Positions 1 to 14,100 of a DNA stretch of 64,000 nucleotides are shown here, in pieces. Both the position numbers and the translations under genes were made by a program. The stretch is taken from the NCBI GenBank assembly GCA_010645155.1, contig CM021316.1:9682621-9746620 (forward strand), in the 5' to 3' direction. Below the pieces are notes generated by a model, which saw only the letters and a list, made by a program, of their open reading frames with translations, did no database searches and was not told where the DNA came from. The first letter of the stretch is position 1; every line of letters starts with the position of its first letter. Source of the stretch: Tigriopus japonicus. Lineage: Eukaryota > Arthropoda > Copepoda > Harpacticoida > Harpacticidae.

Positions 1-1210
1 GACCAATGTCCCTGATTTTCAAGAAACTATAGAGAGGTGGACAGTTCCTCAAATCGGCATAGGACGCCACCTGGTTTTAGTGTTTCCACTTTTTGAGGTC
101 GTGACTTCCTTTCAGCGCCATTTAAGATAATGCAATGCTCTGCCTTTTTGGTGGACAGTTACTCGACCACGCTAACTCAAATTGTGTGTTGGATGCGTGA
201 CGTAGAAACCAAAACTTTGAATAGTTTCAGTTCATAATGAGTAATTTTGCGTTCAAAGTTTTGGAGAGACTGGAAGAGCCTTTGATCATGGTAGTTTTTG
301 CAACGATTGTGGCGCAGCCTGAGCAGCCTACAAAGCTGAAAAATCATGCCAGTCCATTACACGTTTTTATTACTAGTAATTACAATAACTCCAGGAAAAA
401 GCAAAATTGATTTCACGTTTCTTTCTTCGAATCCAATTTGCTTACCATTTATCACGTAAAAGCTAAATGAACAAAATGAAATATGGAAAAGAAAATTAAT
501 ATTGGGATTGTTGTTGACGAGGATTTTTTAGTTGTCTGATCTCAGAATAATGCCAAGTTCCATATTGAAAATCAAATACATAATTGTTTTCGAAAACATT
601 TCTTTGCTTCTGAATTCTTAATAAAACTTGAGCATCACATCTTGTGCACCCTGCTTATTTTAAATCTGTTTATGTTTCAGTCAACAGTTATCAATAATTC
701 AATTTAAATGGTATCCAGTTTCAACAATGCAAGTAAATGAAAATAATTTAGAAATGGCCAAGTAAAACAATTACCGTTGAAAACTGTAGGCTTGGCTTCT
801 TGAAAAATGATTGCAATCAAGAGATCTACGTACTAGTTCAAAATATTCAATCCTGAAGCCTCATAACGGATGCATCATTTTTGATTGAAGCTCAATCAAA
901 ATGAGTGATGTGAAAACTCGAGGAAACTTCCATTCTTCTCTTTCTATTTGGATTTAGATTGCGATAACAAATCTCGTCCGTCACTGATATAAGTCCAAAT
1001 CAGTCACCATATCCTCACCCAAAACTCATTCTCCTGAATTGTAAACAAAGACCTACGTACTACCTAACACTAACAAAATCCCCTTTGTTTCTTTTCTGCT
1101 GGAATGTAGCATGTAGAAGGGCAACATATTATTGATCTTGATAGTGTTTTAATGGGTAGGTTTGGTCTCCTAATCGAGAGGGACAAGCTTGGAACCATTA
1201 TCGTCCAACC
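1..1210. other. AT-rich spacer, no gene seen
   Basis: No open frame of useful length, splice-linked exon chain or repeat structure was recognised here. The stretch is AT-rich with scattered stops in all frames. Confidence 0.5.
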
Positions 1211-1656
1211 ATGGAACAAATGGAGACCCAAAACCCAGACAGAAACCTCAAGAAAAGAAAGAGGGAGTCTGGAAAGCCAAATGTTCCAATGTTTCCATTA
1301 GAAAAACCTGGTAATCCTCAAACCGGTTTTGATATATTCCTTAATCTTGGGTGTAGACAACTCAATTCAACTTGGAACAAAGCTGGATTTGGACCCGTTT
1401 CTCCCATCAAGTTTCTGACTTTTAGAAGGGATGGGGAGTGGTTGGGTTCCACGGGAAAAAGAAGGATCAAGTTCTCAATGTCTTGTCAAGAATGAAAGGG
1501 AGAGCAACTTTGGCACCAAATGTTGAGGGGGTGAATGTTATCTTTGCAAGCTCAGCAGAACTTTGGAACACCCACAAAATATTATCCTCATTGATGAATA
1601 GAGCGGCCGAAAATATTCAAGAATTGAAGACCAAATCCATAAAACCATTTAAGTGA
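1211..1656 (+). pseudogene. Unrecognised, possibly broken coding relic
   Basis: Two overlapping plus-strand frames (1211-1495, 94 codons; 1438-1656, 72 codons) look more protein-like than the surrounding AT-rich DNA. The first is Lys/Arg-rich near its start (KKRKRE). The second reads through a mixed hydrophobic/charged stretch ending in SIKPFK. The frame change near 1440-1495 could be a frameshift in an old transposon-derived ORF, or the two frames could be unrelated chance ORFs. No family was recognised, and no intron, promoter or poly(A) signal was identified that would make this a working gene. Confidence 0.2.
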
Positions 1657-2348
1657 ACATCAGTAAAATATTTAGAAACGTACTTACATTAAATCTAAAT
1701 ATTTAAAAGTGAAACCATCATTTGGGAAATAAAATGATAAACATAATTTTATTGTGTGTTGATTTTGCACATTGAATTTTAGTGTTAATATTCATCGTGA
1801 GTTTGTTAATTTTGTATGATTAAATGTGCTTAGAGGAGCTCATTCTGTGTTCAGATCAGTTAAATTGATACATTTATGTAACATTTTCATGAAGACTTTA
1901 AAATTTTGAATGAAGATTTTGCACTGATGTTAATGGTGGTAAAAAGTACGGTTCCTCTAATAACTAACACTAAATATTGAAATTTGGTTCTTCTTGAGAG
2001 TCCTTGTATCTACTTCTTTTGATGAATATTTTGTCCAAAATTTGGTACTGCTCGGATAAGCAATTTTCCAAAAATAATTCTTCTATTTGAAAACAGACAA
2101 GGCACAGTTCCCAGAATTTGGTGTCATTCTAAGTCGTAAAAAAGTTTTTAAAAAAATGAACAAAATAATGACATTACACTCTTTTCCCGTGTTTGGGAGG
2201 ATTTTTTAGCGATTAATTTATTTGAAGGAAAATTGGATTTTGTATTACGTTTCTGCAACAACTCACGAAAAAAATCGGAGATTATCTTCCAATTTTTTTT
2301 ACAAAATGCACAAATATCTAAAATCTGATCGGAATGCCAAAATAATTG

Positions 2349-2395
2349 TTTATTTATTTATCTATTTATTTATTTGCTTATTTATTTATTTATTT
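2349..2395. repeat. (TTTA)n simple repeat
   Basis: About eleven imperfect tandem TTTA units with single substitutions (TCTA, TGCT). It is an ordinary tetranucleotide microsatellite in AT-rich spacer. Confidence 0.85.
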
Positions 2396-3033
2396 CACTA
2401 AATATTTTCGGCTTCTCTAGTGAAGAATGAATCAGCAAGACGCCTTGGAAGGCATTTTAAATGCCTCATGTGGTGTCACATTTCCGTCATATGACTCCCT
2501 TACCAAGAATTTGTTACATGTTCATCTATGACCATTGAAATTCAACCCAAGGTCTCGTCGCTTACACTGCATTTTAAAATAAGCAAACATGAAATACTTG
2601 GGGGTCCTGCAGTGTCTTCTTCTTTTCCAACAGGTAACTGGAAACCTGCGGAGTTTCAGGCCATCATATTCATATATTGCTCTACGACACACGAGGGCTT
2701 CATGAATTATGGTGGGCATTCCTCACATTGCTCATTCTATGACCTCATCTTCCATGTACTCAGGCACGAATTCCTCAGCACCTCTAAAACGAGGTGGGCA
2801 ACGTGGTAGAACAAGTTCAAAGGAAGGATTGCCAGTTACGTCACATTTACCCTGCGCCAATGTATATACAGAGCTTTGGTGCATTAAGTATTAATGATTT
2901 CAATCGAAGCTTTGAACTCCGCCAATAGATGGCAGGAGAGAAGGCAATGAAAAGGAAAACTCTTGAGGACTCAGAAAGTTGACCGACCATTTTGTACTAT
3001 TGATTGGTGGGTTTTTAGACTTAAATTTAAAAA

Positions 3034-3302
3034 TGATGTGTTTCGATTTGGGAGTGCTGCCATTTTTGACTCGCAAGTTTATTACTCTTCAAAAGGGTAG
3101 GTTGTATTGAACTTTTTGAAAAGATCTCAACAGAGACTAATTTTGCAACACTCTAACTAGTTCGGTTTCGAGTTGGCAGTGCTGCCGTATTTTATGGCAG
3201 ATAAGGTCTATTGCCTGTTGAAAAGTATAGTTGCGGTCAGCTGTTTGACCCTATTAACCCAAATGGCAAAACTCTACCAAAAATCCAACTCGAAACACAT
3301 CA
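3034..3302. mobile_element. Short inverted-repeat element (MITE-like)
   Basis: The left end begins TGATGTGTTTCGATTTGG. The right end, read on the other strand, begins TGATGTGTTTCGAGTTGG, so the termini form an inverted repeat of about 18 bp with one mismatch. The interior carries a partly repeated motif (GGGAGTGCTGCC near 3050 and GGCAGTGCTGCC near 3175). No coding capacity. Flanking target duplication was not clear, so the exact boundaries are approximate. Confidence 0.4.
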
Positions 3303-6300
3303 GTACAATTTAAATCATTAATAGACAATTGGTAATCATAGCTACTGGTATTCAATATAGTGAGATTAATTTAAGGTTGTAGAGAACAATTACTACAAAC
3401 CTGTGTGGCATTCTTGAGAAGATGCATTATATACATTATATAACTTACAAAAGCGCACTCTAGCGGCAAAAAAGGAGTTCAAACGACTTGGTTTGAGCCT
3501 TGTACAACATTGAATATTATCATTTAGTTTTTCTTTGCTGTTTTAGAAAATAGTGACAAGCTCGTACTTTAGTAAATGCGTGGAATTTAAACCCTCTCTA
3601 AAGTACAAAAAACCATAACATCACAAGTATTTATAAAGTATGTAAAGTAGCAGAAACTATAAAACTATTTACAAAATACGAAAGCAAAAACAAAATAAAT
3701 ATCTAAAGAATTACGAAAACAACAGCAAAATAAATATTGATAAAAATCACAAAGAAATATTTATGCAAACTGCTCCATATCAAGACAGTTAATATGCTCA
3801 CTTTTCGATATTCAAGCCAATAAAATTGATATCATTTCATATCTTTGATTTCTTTATTAATGAGTACATTTTAAGGTATGGTCTGTTCTCGCATACAGCC
3901 ACTATGCAAATTTCTTCCGAATAAGGAATAAACCTGTTTTAATTTTTAATTCGCTCATTGTTCGTTCAATTCAGCCTCTGCCTCAAACCCAAGATGAAGA
4001 GGCCCCTCAAATGAATGGGATAACAACTAGTATTTTTCCCATGAGAACGGCTCAAGAACGATTTTTCTTGCCTTCTCCTTACAAAGTGTGACCACTGACA
4101 ATCAAGACAAAATAAGCTGGAGATAAAAAGACCATTAGTCACCCACGAGAGATCCCAACCGTCTTCAATATATTTACCCAGTAAGTGAGAATTCCAAGCG
4201 GAACCGACAGATTAGTGGCTTGTTTGTTGTTGGTGTCTGTCAATATCAATATTGATTGAAGCCCTATCTAACTTGTTAGCACAACACTTCTGTCATTCCA
4301 GGATGAGATTTTCAAATCGTCATGTTTAGAAGTTACCTTAGTTCTGGGTCAATGCGTCTTTTTGCTTTGCGAAAGGGATGTGAGCCATGTAACGGATCAT
4401 TGTGGGTTGGGAACAAAAAGAGTTGAACAGTAGCCAATTCACTCTTTCACTTCACTGTTGTTCATGAGGATGCACGAGGCATGATGCACGAGGAACTGCA
4501 TTCCCATGGCTGATTCGAATGCTGCTCGGAGCCCAATTGAAGGAACACTTACTTAGTTCCCATTGAAGGCCCCGGTCTCCAGCTTTTTCAAGGCCAAGGA
4601 AAACATCAAGGGAACATCATCCAGCGAGCTCTTCTCTCATCAAAACGAAAACGTGGCTGCTGAATAGAGGAGAAAGAGGACGAGGAGGGCGCTGATTCTT
4701 CCTCTCTACCCGTTTCTAAGGGTCACCAAGGGACCAGCTCATAGATTTTTAAAAGCACTAGATGGTCAAATGAGTAACGCAATCGACGAGGTTTCGTGGC
4801 GTGGGAGAGGTGACAAGTTCGATTCTCCTCCCGGACCTTTCACAAGGAAACCTTTATAAATTTAGGTATTAATCCAAAACCAAAGACGGAGAAACTTAAA
4901 CTGGACTTAAAATTGCCTCTCGGAAATATTTGCATGATGTGATGGCTTGCTTTGCTGCCCTCTGACCCTAACAGCAGCAATAAAAATGGGTTTATTGCTT
5001 CACTGCTTAACCCTATGATCCGACCAATTATGTGTAAAAAAAACGGTCAAGCAGTTAAGTGGAAAAGCCAGATATCAGGTACTGTTGTGCATGATCTTTT
5101 TTGTAAGAGTGTGTACAGTCATTATTCAGATTTATCAATATGAAACTAGTCAAACAGCAGTGAAATTTTGAATGTAAAAAAGGCTCCAATGGATATTTCA
5201 TGCAAGGAATTTTAGTTTAATAGGATGTCACAAATTGAGGGTCTCATTATTCACAATTCAAAAAACTTATCAGTAATAATTTTTTGGGTTTTGTCACATC
5301 TGAGAAGGATGTGCAATCCAATCTGGATTTAAGAATAGTTCTCTATAAGAATTTTTTTTGAAATTTAGAGTAACAGAATTTCTGGCACACAAACTAGTGT
5401 CCCTTGATATAGGAATTAATAACTCTCGTTTTAAGAATAACGCTTCTTCTGATTTTCTGATTACAAGCATATCTGATTACAAGCATTACAATTACTCTAT
5501 CTCATCTTGACGATGCTTGAGTGGACTCAACAATAAACAATAAGCCTGATTTTTTGGGGAAAAATATCTTTCACCTCGCTATGATCAAGGTTTCAACTTG
5601 AGAAATGTTGTAGGTCTCATATTGTTGGGCAATGTTATCACTGCAAGTAACAATTTGAGCCTCCGAAAAATGACTGAAATTTTCCAAACATTTTAGCAAA
5701 AACTATTCCACCTTGAGCCAATATTTGCCGAGTCTATAAATGATATTACAAATCCGAAAATGTGAAACGCTACTTTTTTGTCACACAGTACTGTTTTTTT
5801 AATCTAGTGGTTTGCTTCATCTATGAAAGGCCTGGCTGGAACGAGAAGAGAAAATAGCATTGGGAGGCTCCAAGATCTTTTAAGTAGACGTACTTTTCCA
5901 CCCAACCGAGCTATATAGTTCTAGCATCAGAGACGTAAAGCTCCTACTAAAAAGGAGAAGGATCCAGATCCAGTTCGGTAGAATAAAATAGAATTATAGT
6001 GTAGGAAAACGATGACCCAGCCAGGATGAAAATGAATTCGTGGAAACGCTCGTTCCTCCTCCCCCATTCATCCAATTTGTTCAAGAGCACAAATCCCTCG
6101 AGAATTGGGTTGGATGACTCAGGATTGCCAAAGAGAATCTGATCTGATTCATCGATCCTAGATGACTCAAAGGAACGATCCGTGAGTGCTAAATACTCTC
6201 AATGATTCACGTAATTTTTGGGATGTTCCTCGAGGCTACTCATGGTGCATTTCAGCACATTTTGTCCTGGACAAGGACAAAAACATGTGAATCGACTGAA

Positions 6301-8816
6301 GCACGTTGCTGCTTTACCTTGACAAATTCAAGCAAGGACCGCTGAATTCAGGGCAAATAACTTATTGAACTAAAATAGGACGTTTAAACACCAAATATAT
6401 GTTTCATTCAATTTTTCTTATAGCCACACTCCTTTAAATAAACTCAAAATTTAGTAAGTGAACTTCTTGAAATGAATATTGTAATGTGACTAAAATAACA
6501 ACGTTTGCTAAACTTCAGGCTGAAAATCCAAGGGATACAGCTATGAGAAAAAGAAATAAACAGACGACAAAACAGGCCTAAATATGTATATAAGTCACTT
6601 GTCTTTACTTCAGCAATCCTTGTCTAAATTTGATAAGGAAATAATGTGCTGATGTTGAATCATGTCTCTGTCTTATCCAGTAAATAATGAGCTAAGGTGC
6701 AATTTTCGTCAACATGGTTTTATACATGAAAAATATAATTCGTTGGCCAAGACCAATTTCAATGATGAGACTCCTTGATAAATGATGAGGAACAACAATT
6801 ACCTCCTCGTCCATTTGTGGTATTGTTTTGCTACAGATCTCGAACAGACCACTCCTTCGCGAGCAATGTACTACCGGTATGTATTGAAAATTGAATGAGG
6901 GTGTAACGCAAGTAGTGTACACATTCAAGAGCAGTACTCTCCACACAAATTCGGAAACGCCGATTCATGAGAGTTGGCTCAATTGGTCTCAAGACAAGGG
7001 TGTCAGTTCCTAGAAGGTGAAGTGCCAAGTCATCACCTCACTTACGGCTACTCTTGCATGTCTTCTACGCCTCCATTACTAGCAAAACTATCGGTTACCC
7101 TGAGGACTTAAGACTGCAGGGAAAAAGAGGTCGAAATGTGGAATCCAATCCTTAAGGTACAATGCGATGAAAGTACAAAAAGAGGCTTTGTGATTTTATT
7201 TGAAGCTCTTCCAGAATATTCTGCATGTGCCATTCATCCATGCATAAGTGGTGCAATCATCCTAAATATGAACATTATATCTGTATGAATGAAATGAAAT
7301 TGGTGTAATTCTACTTCAATCAAAATTGCAATAACCTTTGCAATGTGTAATTGTTTGCAGTTGCGAGGTCATGAGTTGATGTGTTTAGATTTGTTGGCAT
7401 TTTCATTGGTGAAAGACTAAATACTCTTGCACCTCCAAGTTTTGTTGATTCCTTTCCAAACCAACTTAAAGAGATAGTTTGGATACCTTACAATTTTAGC
7501 CACCTAAAATATATGTTTTTATAATTTTCAGAGAGAAAAATATAGAGTCCAAAAACATTTAGGTACTATGCTTTGTGTCTGGAGATGCTTCAAGCATACT
7601 TCATCCCTTTACTTCCAACCTTGTTTGGCCTTTTCTTATGGCCTTCATATAATATTATATGAATGTTATCCAGCATAGTCAAAGTTTGATAAACGTTGTT
7701 CTTCTCTCTAGAGATTACTATTTACCAAATGCACAGTTTGGTCAGAACAAATTATTTTATGGGGAAAATATATATTATATGCTATGTATTAGGAAAAATA
7801 TTTAAAGTAGGTTTTTTACATGCATGTAGCTTTGATTGTGCTTAGTAGATGTGAAAGCTAATATTTTTTGTAAATAATGTCTCAACAGGCTTAAAATATG
7901 GTAAAAGTCAGCATGCGAAGGATACTTGTACTAGCTATTTAATGACGCAAACAAAGCATGTGAACTATTGTGCACTAGTGCGTAATTGGTCCATGAATTA
8001 GTGGTCCCTGTCAGATCTTAGTGGGTGGAAAATTGCTAGGGTCTTTCCATGAAATGAGGGTTCGTCAAGCCTGAAATTACTCTCTGTGGTTGCCATAACG
8101 ACGAATATTCAAATTTCCAACCGGAGAAAGCGAAAGTTTAACCAAGTAAACTACATATTGATCGGTCATCAACAACCCCTTCAAACGTCATTTTGTGGGC
8201 TAGAATCGTGAGAACAAACGAGGATTAATGACTCGGAAGCACCCCGCAATTAAAACCCATCAAGGATCTTGATCAAAGCGCGGATGGAGTCCAGGAAATT
8301 GATTCCTGAACTCATCGACTCACATCCGTCCTTGAATTTAAAAATTCTGCCGAACTCAAAGGTTCGATCAAGACATGAAACGAAACACAAGTCAAATTGA
8401 ATTCTCCCATCTAGGAATTGAAAACTTTGCTTGATTGAATTGGGTTGAAAATGCACACAGGGATGAAGATTATTTGAAAATGATAGGATGGTCGATGTCA
8501 AAGCAGAAGTTTGTCGTGCTGTTTCCGCACAATTACCTCTAAAAGACCTTTGTGAATACAAACGGCACCGTTACTAGCATTTCTGACATGAAAATTGGCC
8601 TTAGTAACTCCAAATATATGGGACGGCAAAAAGCAAATCTTGATATCATGTTCAATTAAATCCAAGCCGACTTGAAAAAAAAACCCCACATTTGTTTTGA
8701 TTTATTTACTACTTCCACACTTTGTCTTTTGAAGTTTTGATTTAACATTTTAGACCTAAATGTATAATAGAAATGTGGATATGTACTGGTATCTTACAAG
8801 ATATAAAAACATTTTT
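3303..8816. other. Spacer without recognisable gene
   Basis: Only short ORFs of 60-103 codons occur, none with recognisable motifs or splice-linked partners. A degenerate tRNA-like B-box motif (near 4815) is present but the rest does not fold as a tRNA. Nothing else supportable was seen. Confidence 0.45.
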
Positions 8817-8824
8817 GCGATGTC

Positions 8825-9319
8825 TAGGGACGGGCAAAGAGTGCAAATCAAAAAAAGCATTGGTTACCAAAAGTTGGTTGCGCAAAAATCAGCCCAAAAT
8901 CGTAAAGTAAATTGCAGAAAAAGGTCAAAAGCGTAAATAAATACCAAAAAGAGCATATAAAATAAATAAAACCAAAAAACCTGAAATTTCTGAAACAAAA
9001 AGCTTCAGATACTTTCTTGTCATCTGCTTGTTATTTTTTAATATTGAAGAGCAAAATTTAGATATCGAAGTGGTAGTAATCAATACTATGCTAGCCTATG
9101 CTGGGAGCCGTAAAATCAGATTTAGTTTTCAAATTTGAAAAGAATAAAAATCTTCCAAAAGTAAACATTTTCAAAGGAGAAATAGCAAACTCTCAACAAT
9201 TTACTCATTTTAGGCCGAATTCGTAAAAAAATCGTGCAAATAAAGGCGAAAACTGCAAAAAGGCACATTAAATGTGTTTATGTTACCAAAAATCTTTTTA
9301 CACTTTTTGCCCGTCCCTA
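8825..9319. mobile_element. Non-autonomous hAT-like element, 495 bp
   Basis: The terminal inverted repeats start TAGGGACGGGCAAA at the left, and the same sequence is read inward from the right end (the TTTGCCCGTCCCTA end at 9319). Flanking 8-bp sequences GCGATGTC (8817-8824) and GTGATGTC (9320-9327) differ by one base and look like an aged target-site duplication. Eight-base duplications and a TAGGG-type terminus are typical of the hAT superfamily. The interior is AT-rich and has no transposase frame, so it would depend on a transposase encoded elsewhere. Confidence 0.7.
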
Positions 9320-9327
9320 GTGATGTC

Positions 9328-10505
9328 CTTCAAACTTAATTAAGTCTTGACACTTTTAAAAATCAGATTTTTCATTAGTCCTTTAGAAAAATTTTTTAAA
9401 CTCCTCTGAGTATTTTGTATTGTGTTTTTGATCTTTGTTTTGATGAAGAAACCTAAGTTAATTTTGTATGTAATATGTAATGTTCAATTTTGTTTTAGAG
9501 GCTCACGCAACTTCCAAGACAGCACAATTTCAAAACTAAAACTAGTATTATTCCAAAAAAAATTGAATTTTTTCCACTTGCAATAGATTCAATCATCTTA
9601 TCTTTGTTACAATAAGTGTCATTTTTGTGGCTTATTCGCTTAGTCACTTGAACGCATTCCGCTTAATCAATCAAGCTTTTGTATGCCAATTATCTCGAAA
9701 CCCGCTTAAAGCGGTAAAGCGGACAAGCCACGAAAATATCTGTTACTATAATCATCTTTTGGAGTTTTGTGCCTCCACCATTTTTCTTGTACCTTCTTCT
9801 TTTGGTGCGTTTTTGATGAACTTTGAAGGTGCTTAATTCTTGGTTACTTCCAAAAAGAGCCATAACCTAATGCATTCAGATGAAAAATGGCCTTTTCGTT
9901 TTGCTCATAAATGCTAACTAGGTCGTTTGGAAATGCGTTGCCAAGATCAACAAAGAACTCGAGTGACTCTCACGGGTCAAATTGGTCTCTCATGGGCCTA
10001 AGGAGGAATTAATTTCACCCTGAAGGGTCTATTGGCCTCTATTCGGGCAATTGGTCTAATTGCCAAGAAATTTGACTGGCCAATGGGCACCCCTGGAAGT
10101 CAAAGACTCTCATTGGGTTTTATAAAGCTCCCATTCTTCCACCTAGAGCAAAAAAAAAATCACTTGGTGTGGGTACCTTGCATACAAAATATTTGTGTGC
10201 TGCCTTAATGATTTAATGACCTTGAAAACTCAAGATGGTGGATAATGATTCCTCTCAAAGATCTGTTCTGCTAAGACAGAATGATGAATCAAGTCATGTG
10301 GATGATATCTCAGAACGAGTCGTCTTCGTTTGAATGAAATTCGTAGTTTACACTAATCTTCCAAAAAGCGGCGAAAGAAACATTCTCATGCATGATCTCA
10401 TGCTGGTTGAGCCAAGAAGGAAGTCTAAACACCTTAAAATGGAAATTGGTTTTTCACCAGTGTATTGAATAGTTGTTTGCAGCGTAAAGCATCATTAATT
10501 CTATG
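9328..10505. other. Spacer, no gene seen
   Basis: One 69-codon plus-strand frame (9627-9836) has no recognisable motif. No splice-linked exons or structured repeats were identified. Confidence 0.45.
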
Positions 10506-10657
10506 GAGGATTTTAGTTCAAGCTTGAAAAATTCGCCAATAGATGGCGTGAAAGAGGGAGTAGTACCAGGCGCTGAACTCACAAGTTTTTTCTCTTTACT
10601 TGCCCAACCTTCCCCGCCATCTAAAGGCGTCTATTTCAAACTTGGGCTAAAATCCTC
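10506..10657. mobile_element. 152-bp inverted-repeat MITE
   Basis: The left arm (GAGGATTTTAGTTCAAGC, followed by a CGCCAATAGATGGCG motif) is matched by the reverse complement of the right arm (GAGGATTTTAGCCCAAGT, then a related GCC...AGATGGCG motif). Arms are about 40 bp with mismatches. A related CCGCCAATAGATGGC motif occurs alone near 2920, suggesting a dispersed family. No coding capacity. Confidence 0.55.
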
Positions 10658-11008
10658 ATTCATTAGAGTTACTAATAATTAGTTAAATTACTAAAGCATT
10701 TTTGATCGAATCTATTTGTGATTATTTAATACATTACATTTCAATGCAATAACTCACAATCCTTCAGTTAACGATACTAGTATCATGCCTGAATTTGATG
10801 ACAAGTATGCAAGGAAGCATGAAGAAGAAATCTTTTTACTAAAATACAATTATTTTGCAACACAAGCAATCACGTTTTTATCAAAATTATTTCTTATGTT
10901 GAAAAACACAAAGTGTATATAAGTTTTAACTTGAAGTCCAATTCTGGGTCCATATTTTTTAGCATAACACAAGGGTTGCTCCAGCCAGAATTATATTTAA
11001 TTAAAAAG

Positions 11009-11106
11009 CATACCCTAGGGTCAATCAGCGCAATGAAAATTCAAACTAAAAATGTATTTATTGCCAAAATCTCACATTTTAGTACAATGATCTGACCCGG
11101 TGTGCA
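11009..11106. mobile_element. Solo copy of a ~98-bp MITE
   Basis: This segment is homologous to 50621-50718. Both carry an internal CAATGAAAATT motif, a run ending CTCACATTTTAGTACAATG, and inverted ends built on a CACTGGGTC/GACCCAGTG-type core (degenerate here: ACCCTAGGGTC and GACCCGGTGTG). This copy is more diverged than the one inside the 50.3 kb element. Confidence 0.55.
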
Positions 11107-14100
11107 CGGTTGAAAGGGCCATTAAACAGCCTCGGGGGAATTGCAATTGAATTGGGGGAGCAAAATCAAACCGTCCATGGGATGCAGGATGAATTGATTT
11201 GTTTGAAAATCATGTTGTGCTTGTAGAAATGTGTCCATTTTCAAGGTTAATCTTGATTTTAATAGCTTTCAATATCCCATGGCACAATACTTTCTACTGG
11301 TTGAGCTGAATGTAAGAATTGCCGAACTCAGTTACATGTGCCACAGTTTGTTCATTAATAAGCCCGGCCATTTTTCATTGTCCTCTTAATACAGGGTAAT
11401 TATTACTTAGCAATAAGTTGTAACGTGTTTTTTTTAATTTAGATCAATTTGAGCTTTGCTTTGGAACAACAATATCCAATTTATTGAACATAGAAATATG
11501 CTCAACCACAAGTCTTACTTTCCTTTCCAATTATTTATGGAGTTGACTAAATTGCGGCTAATGCGCCGTCTGTAATTTTTCCATGGGAAGCAAAAAAATA
11601 ATCTAAAATAAAGGCTCGGTATTTCCACCTTTAATCTAAAAGAAGCAACCAACTAATGAAGTTTAAGGAAGTTAGAAGTTCGATGTTGTTTTGGCATAAA
11701 CAGGATGGTTAGATTCGCAATCCTGTTTACTCTCTTCTTCTCAACATCAACAACACCTTCACACACTGAGCCTTACACCCGATTGATTGATTGATTGACT
11801 GGTTAGTTCGAAATAGAAGGCCAATAGAGGGTCAAGAAGAACATGCATTTTATCTTCAGAAAAATCGCAAAAAATGTCTGCACACGGAGTGTGGTCGAAG
11901 TTTGTCCAAGTCAAAGAGCTAACAAACCTAAACCCCATGTACACTTGACGACTGTTGAGAAGTGTTTTAGATTATAATGGTGCCCTCGCTTTTTAAGTTG
12001 ATTTTCTCTTCGCGTTGATTCATTCCATCCCTCGTTCATTTTCCTGATTCTCCCATAATGTGTTTTGTTGGAAAATAAACCCACTGAACTCCTTAATATG
12101 ATCTTTTTTATTTCACGCATCCATTGTAGGACGTGGACGTAAAACACCAAAGTGCTACCCAAATATACAAAAAAGAATCCGTCATAAGGTTATTATTTCC
12201 TTAACAAGGCTTATTTCATACACTTAAACTAGCTGAAGAAAATAAGATATTTCCCGCTATGCAAATCAATGAAGGCTTGCCAACTAGGTCACATTTTTCA
12301 TATTTCAGCCGTGGTAGTTATTGTGAATCAAATGCCATTTCTTCACTTATTTTAGTTGCTTCAATTTTTAATTTATTGATTACAGAATTTTCGAGTTCAT
12401 TTGAAAATGAATCCATTTAACCCTTAATTTTCTTTATTCCAGAACGAAGGACAACACATTTCAAGGCTCTGATTGGTTCATTTTATCTTGACTTCACGAA
12501 AGGGAAAGACTTTTCTCATGAGAAATTACGAAAACTTTAAACATGAAAAAATCGTTATTTTGAACACATTTTTGACAAACCATTATGCTTTTCATAAAGT
12601 CCGAGACATTAGCAAGCGATTCTAGGTGACCATATATCTCTCCCAATCCATTTGCAAACCCGTGAGCCAAATTAATGGAGTTAGAAACCGTGTGTGTATT
12701 TTTGAAATCCATCCTTAAGTATAGTGAAATACAGACTCTTAACACTCTAAACTACACCATACAACATAAAATTTGAATGTATGTGGACTAAATGTACCAC
12801 CGAATGGAAATCAAGCCTTTTTCTTTCCAGGGGTTTAGAATTCCCGACCAAAATGCCAAGATCGGAAGTAACGGTGGAAAATTATGTGACTCAAAATGTG
12901 ACTAGAAGAAGATTAGAGGGGAGGAAAGAGACGAACAAGAGAGGAGATCCACAATTTCACACTGGAAGGGAGACATACGGCAAAGAAGCCCTTTTTTGTG
13001 GCGTCCCCTCAACTCCATAAAACACCCCTTGTCTTCCGAAAGTGCAATTTAAAGCCTGCTTGACGAAAACTCTGTTCCTCAGCTCAATCTCATTCTTCAG
13101 AGTAGATTGAGTATAAAAATGTTTGCGTTCTATGAAAATCTCAAAGGAAGTTGGTTTGTGGTTCCTAATGTTTAGAATGGGAAGGCAAGTCAGCTCGTTT
13201 CCGCTGCATCTGAATCATCAAAAACCCATTTTGAATGATTCATAGAGCCCGGTAAAACTCAACGAGTATTGCACGTTTGCAACGTTCCCTTAAAATATGT
13301 TTGCTAATAACGATAAAACCTGATGGATGATTCAATTTCGGGTGAAAATGGCGTCGTTTGATCGAGGATTTTCGAGTTTGCAAGCATCAAGAATTGGAGA
13401 CGTTGGCCATAAAACGACTTCAATGAGGCCGACAATTTTCTGCCGACATTTTTCACGCATTTTGTCATTAATTTCATGACAATTGGGATTTCAGACGGAG
13501 GGAGTGAACTTTGCAAATAGAGAGAAATATATTTCTGGTGATGAAAGACAAACAAACATTCATTAAGTGAGCCCAGAAGAAATGTTCTGTAGAATCTTGT
13601 GACGAGAAACACAATCGAGTCTCACTAAGAGAAATACAACAGGGAAATCTATAAAACCCAGAAAAACAAATCAAGAGGACAACAATCAACCGTCTGGTTG
13701 TCAGATAAATCACGAAATATGACCCCAATTGCTAAAAATGTTCGTGCCCAAAGTGGTTTTACCTCAATTTCATGTCTTATAAAAAATAGATTGAATTTGA
13801 TAATGAGCATTATAAGCACAAAAATTGGGTTTTAGAATTCCTTATCTAAAATGAACCATAACTATCAAATTTGATAGAAAATATCCAGTATTGGATGTGA
13901 TTTTAGGAGCCTCCAGTTTCTGATTGGAAATTTCCAATGATTTTTCAATGCAATTTTGCCACATATTTTACAAATACTCTTGGGAGAAATATAATTCTTT
14001 TGACACTGCAATAAAAATCTTAAATTCTTTTTAATTGCAATGACTCTTTGAACAACAGACAAACCTACATAATGAACCAAAGATGTGATCAATTATTCAA

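Noticed and set aside
2349..2395. Regularly repeated units considered as a CRISPR array
   Set aside because: Four-base tandem repeat without spacers in eukaryotic DNA.
4755..4845. tRNA-like sequence with AAGTTCGATTCTCC
   Set aside because: A B-box-like motif is present but the T-stem, D-arm and acceptor stem do not pair. At best a very old SINE relic.
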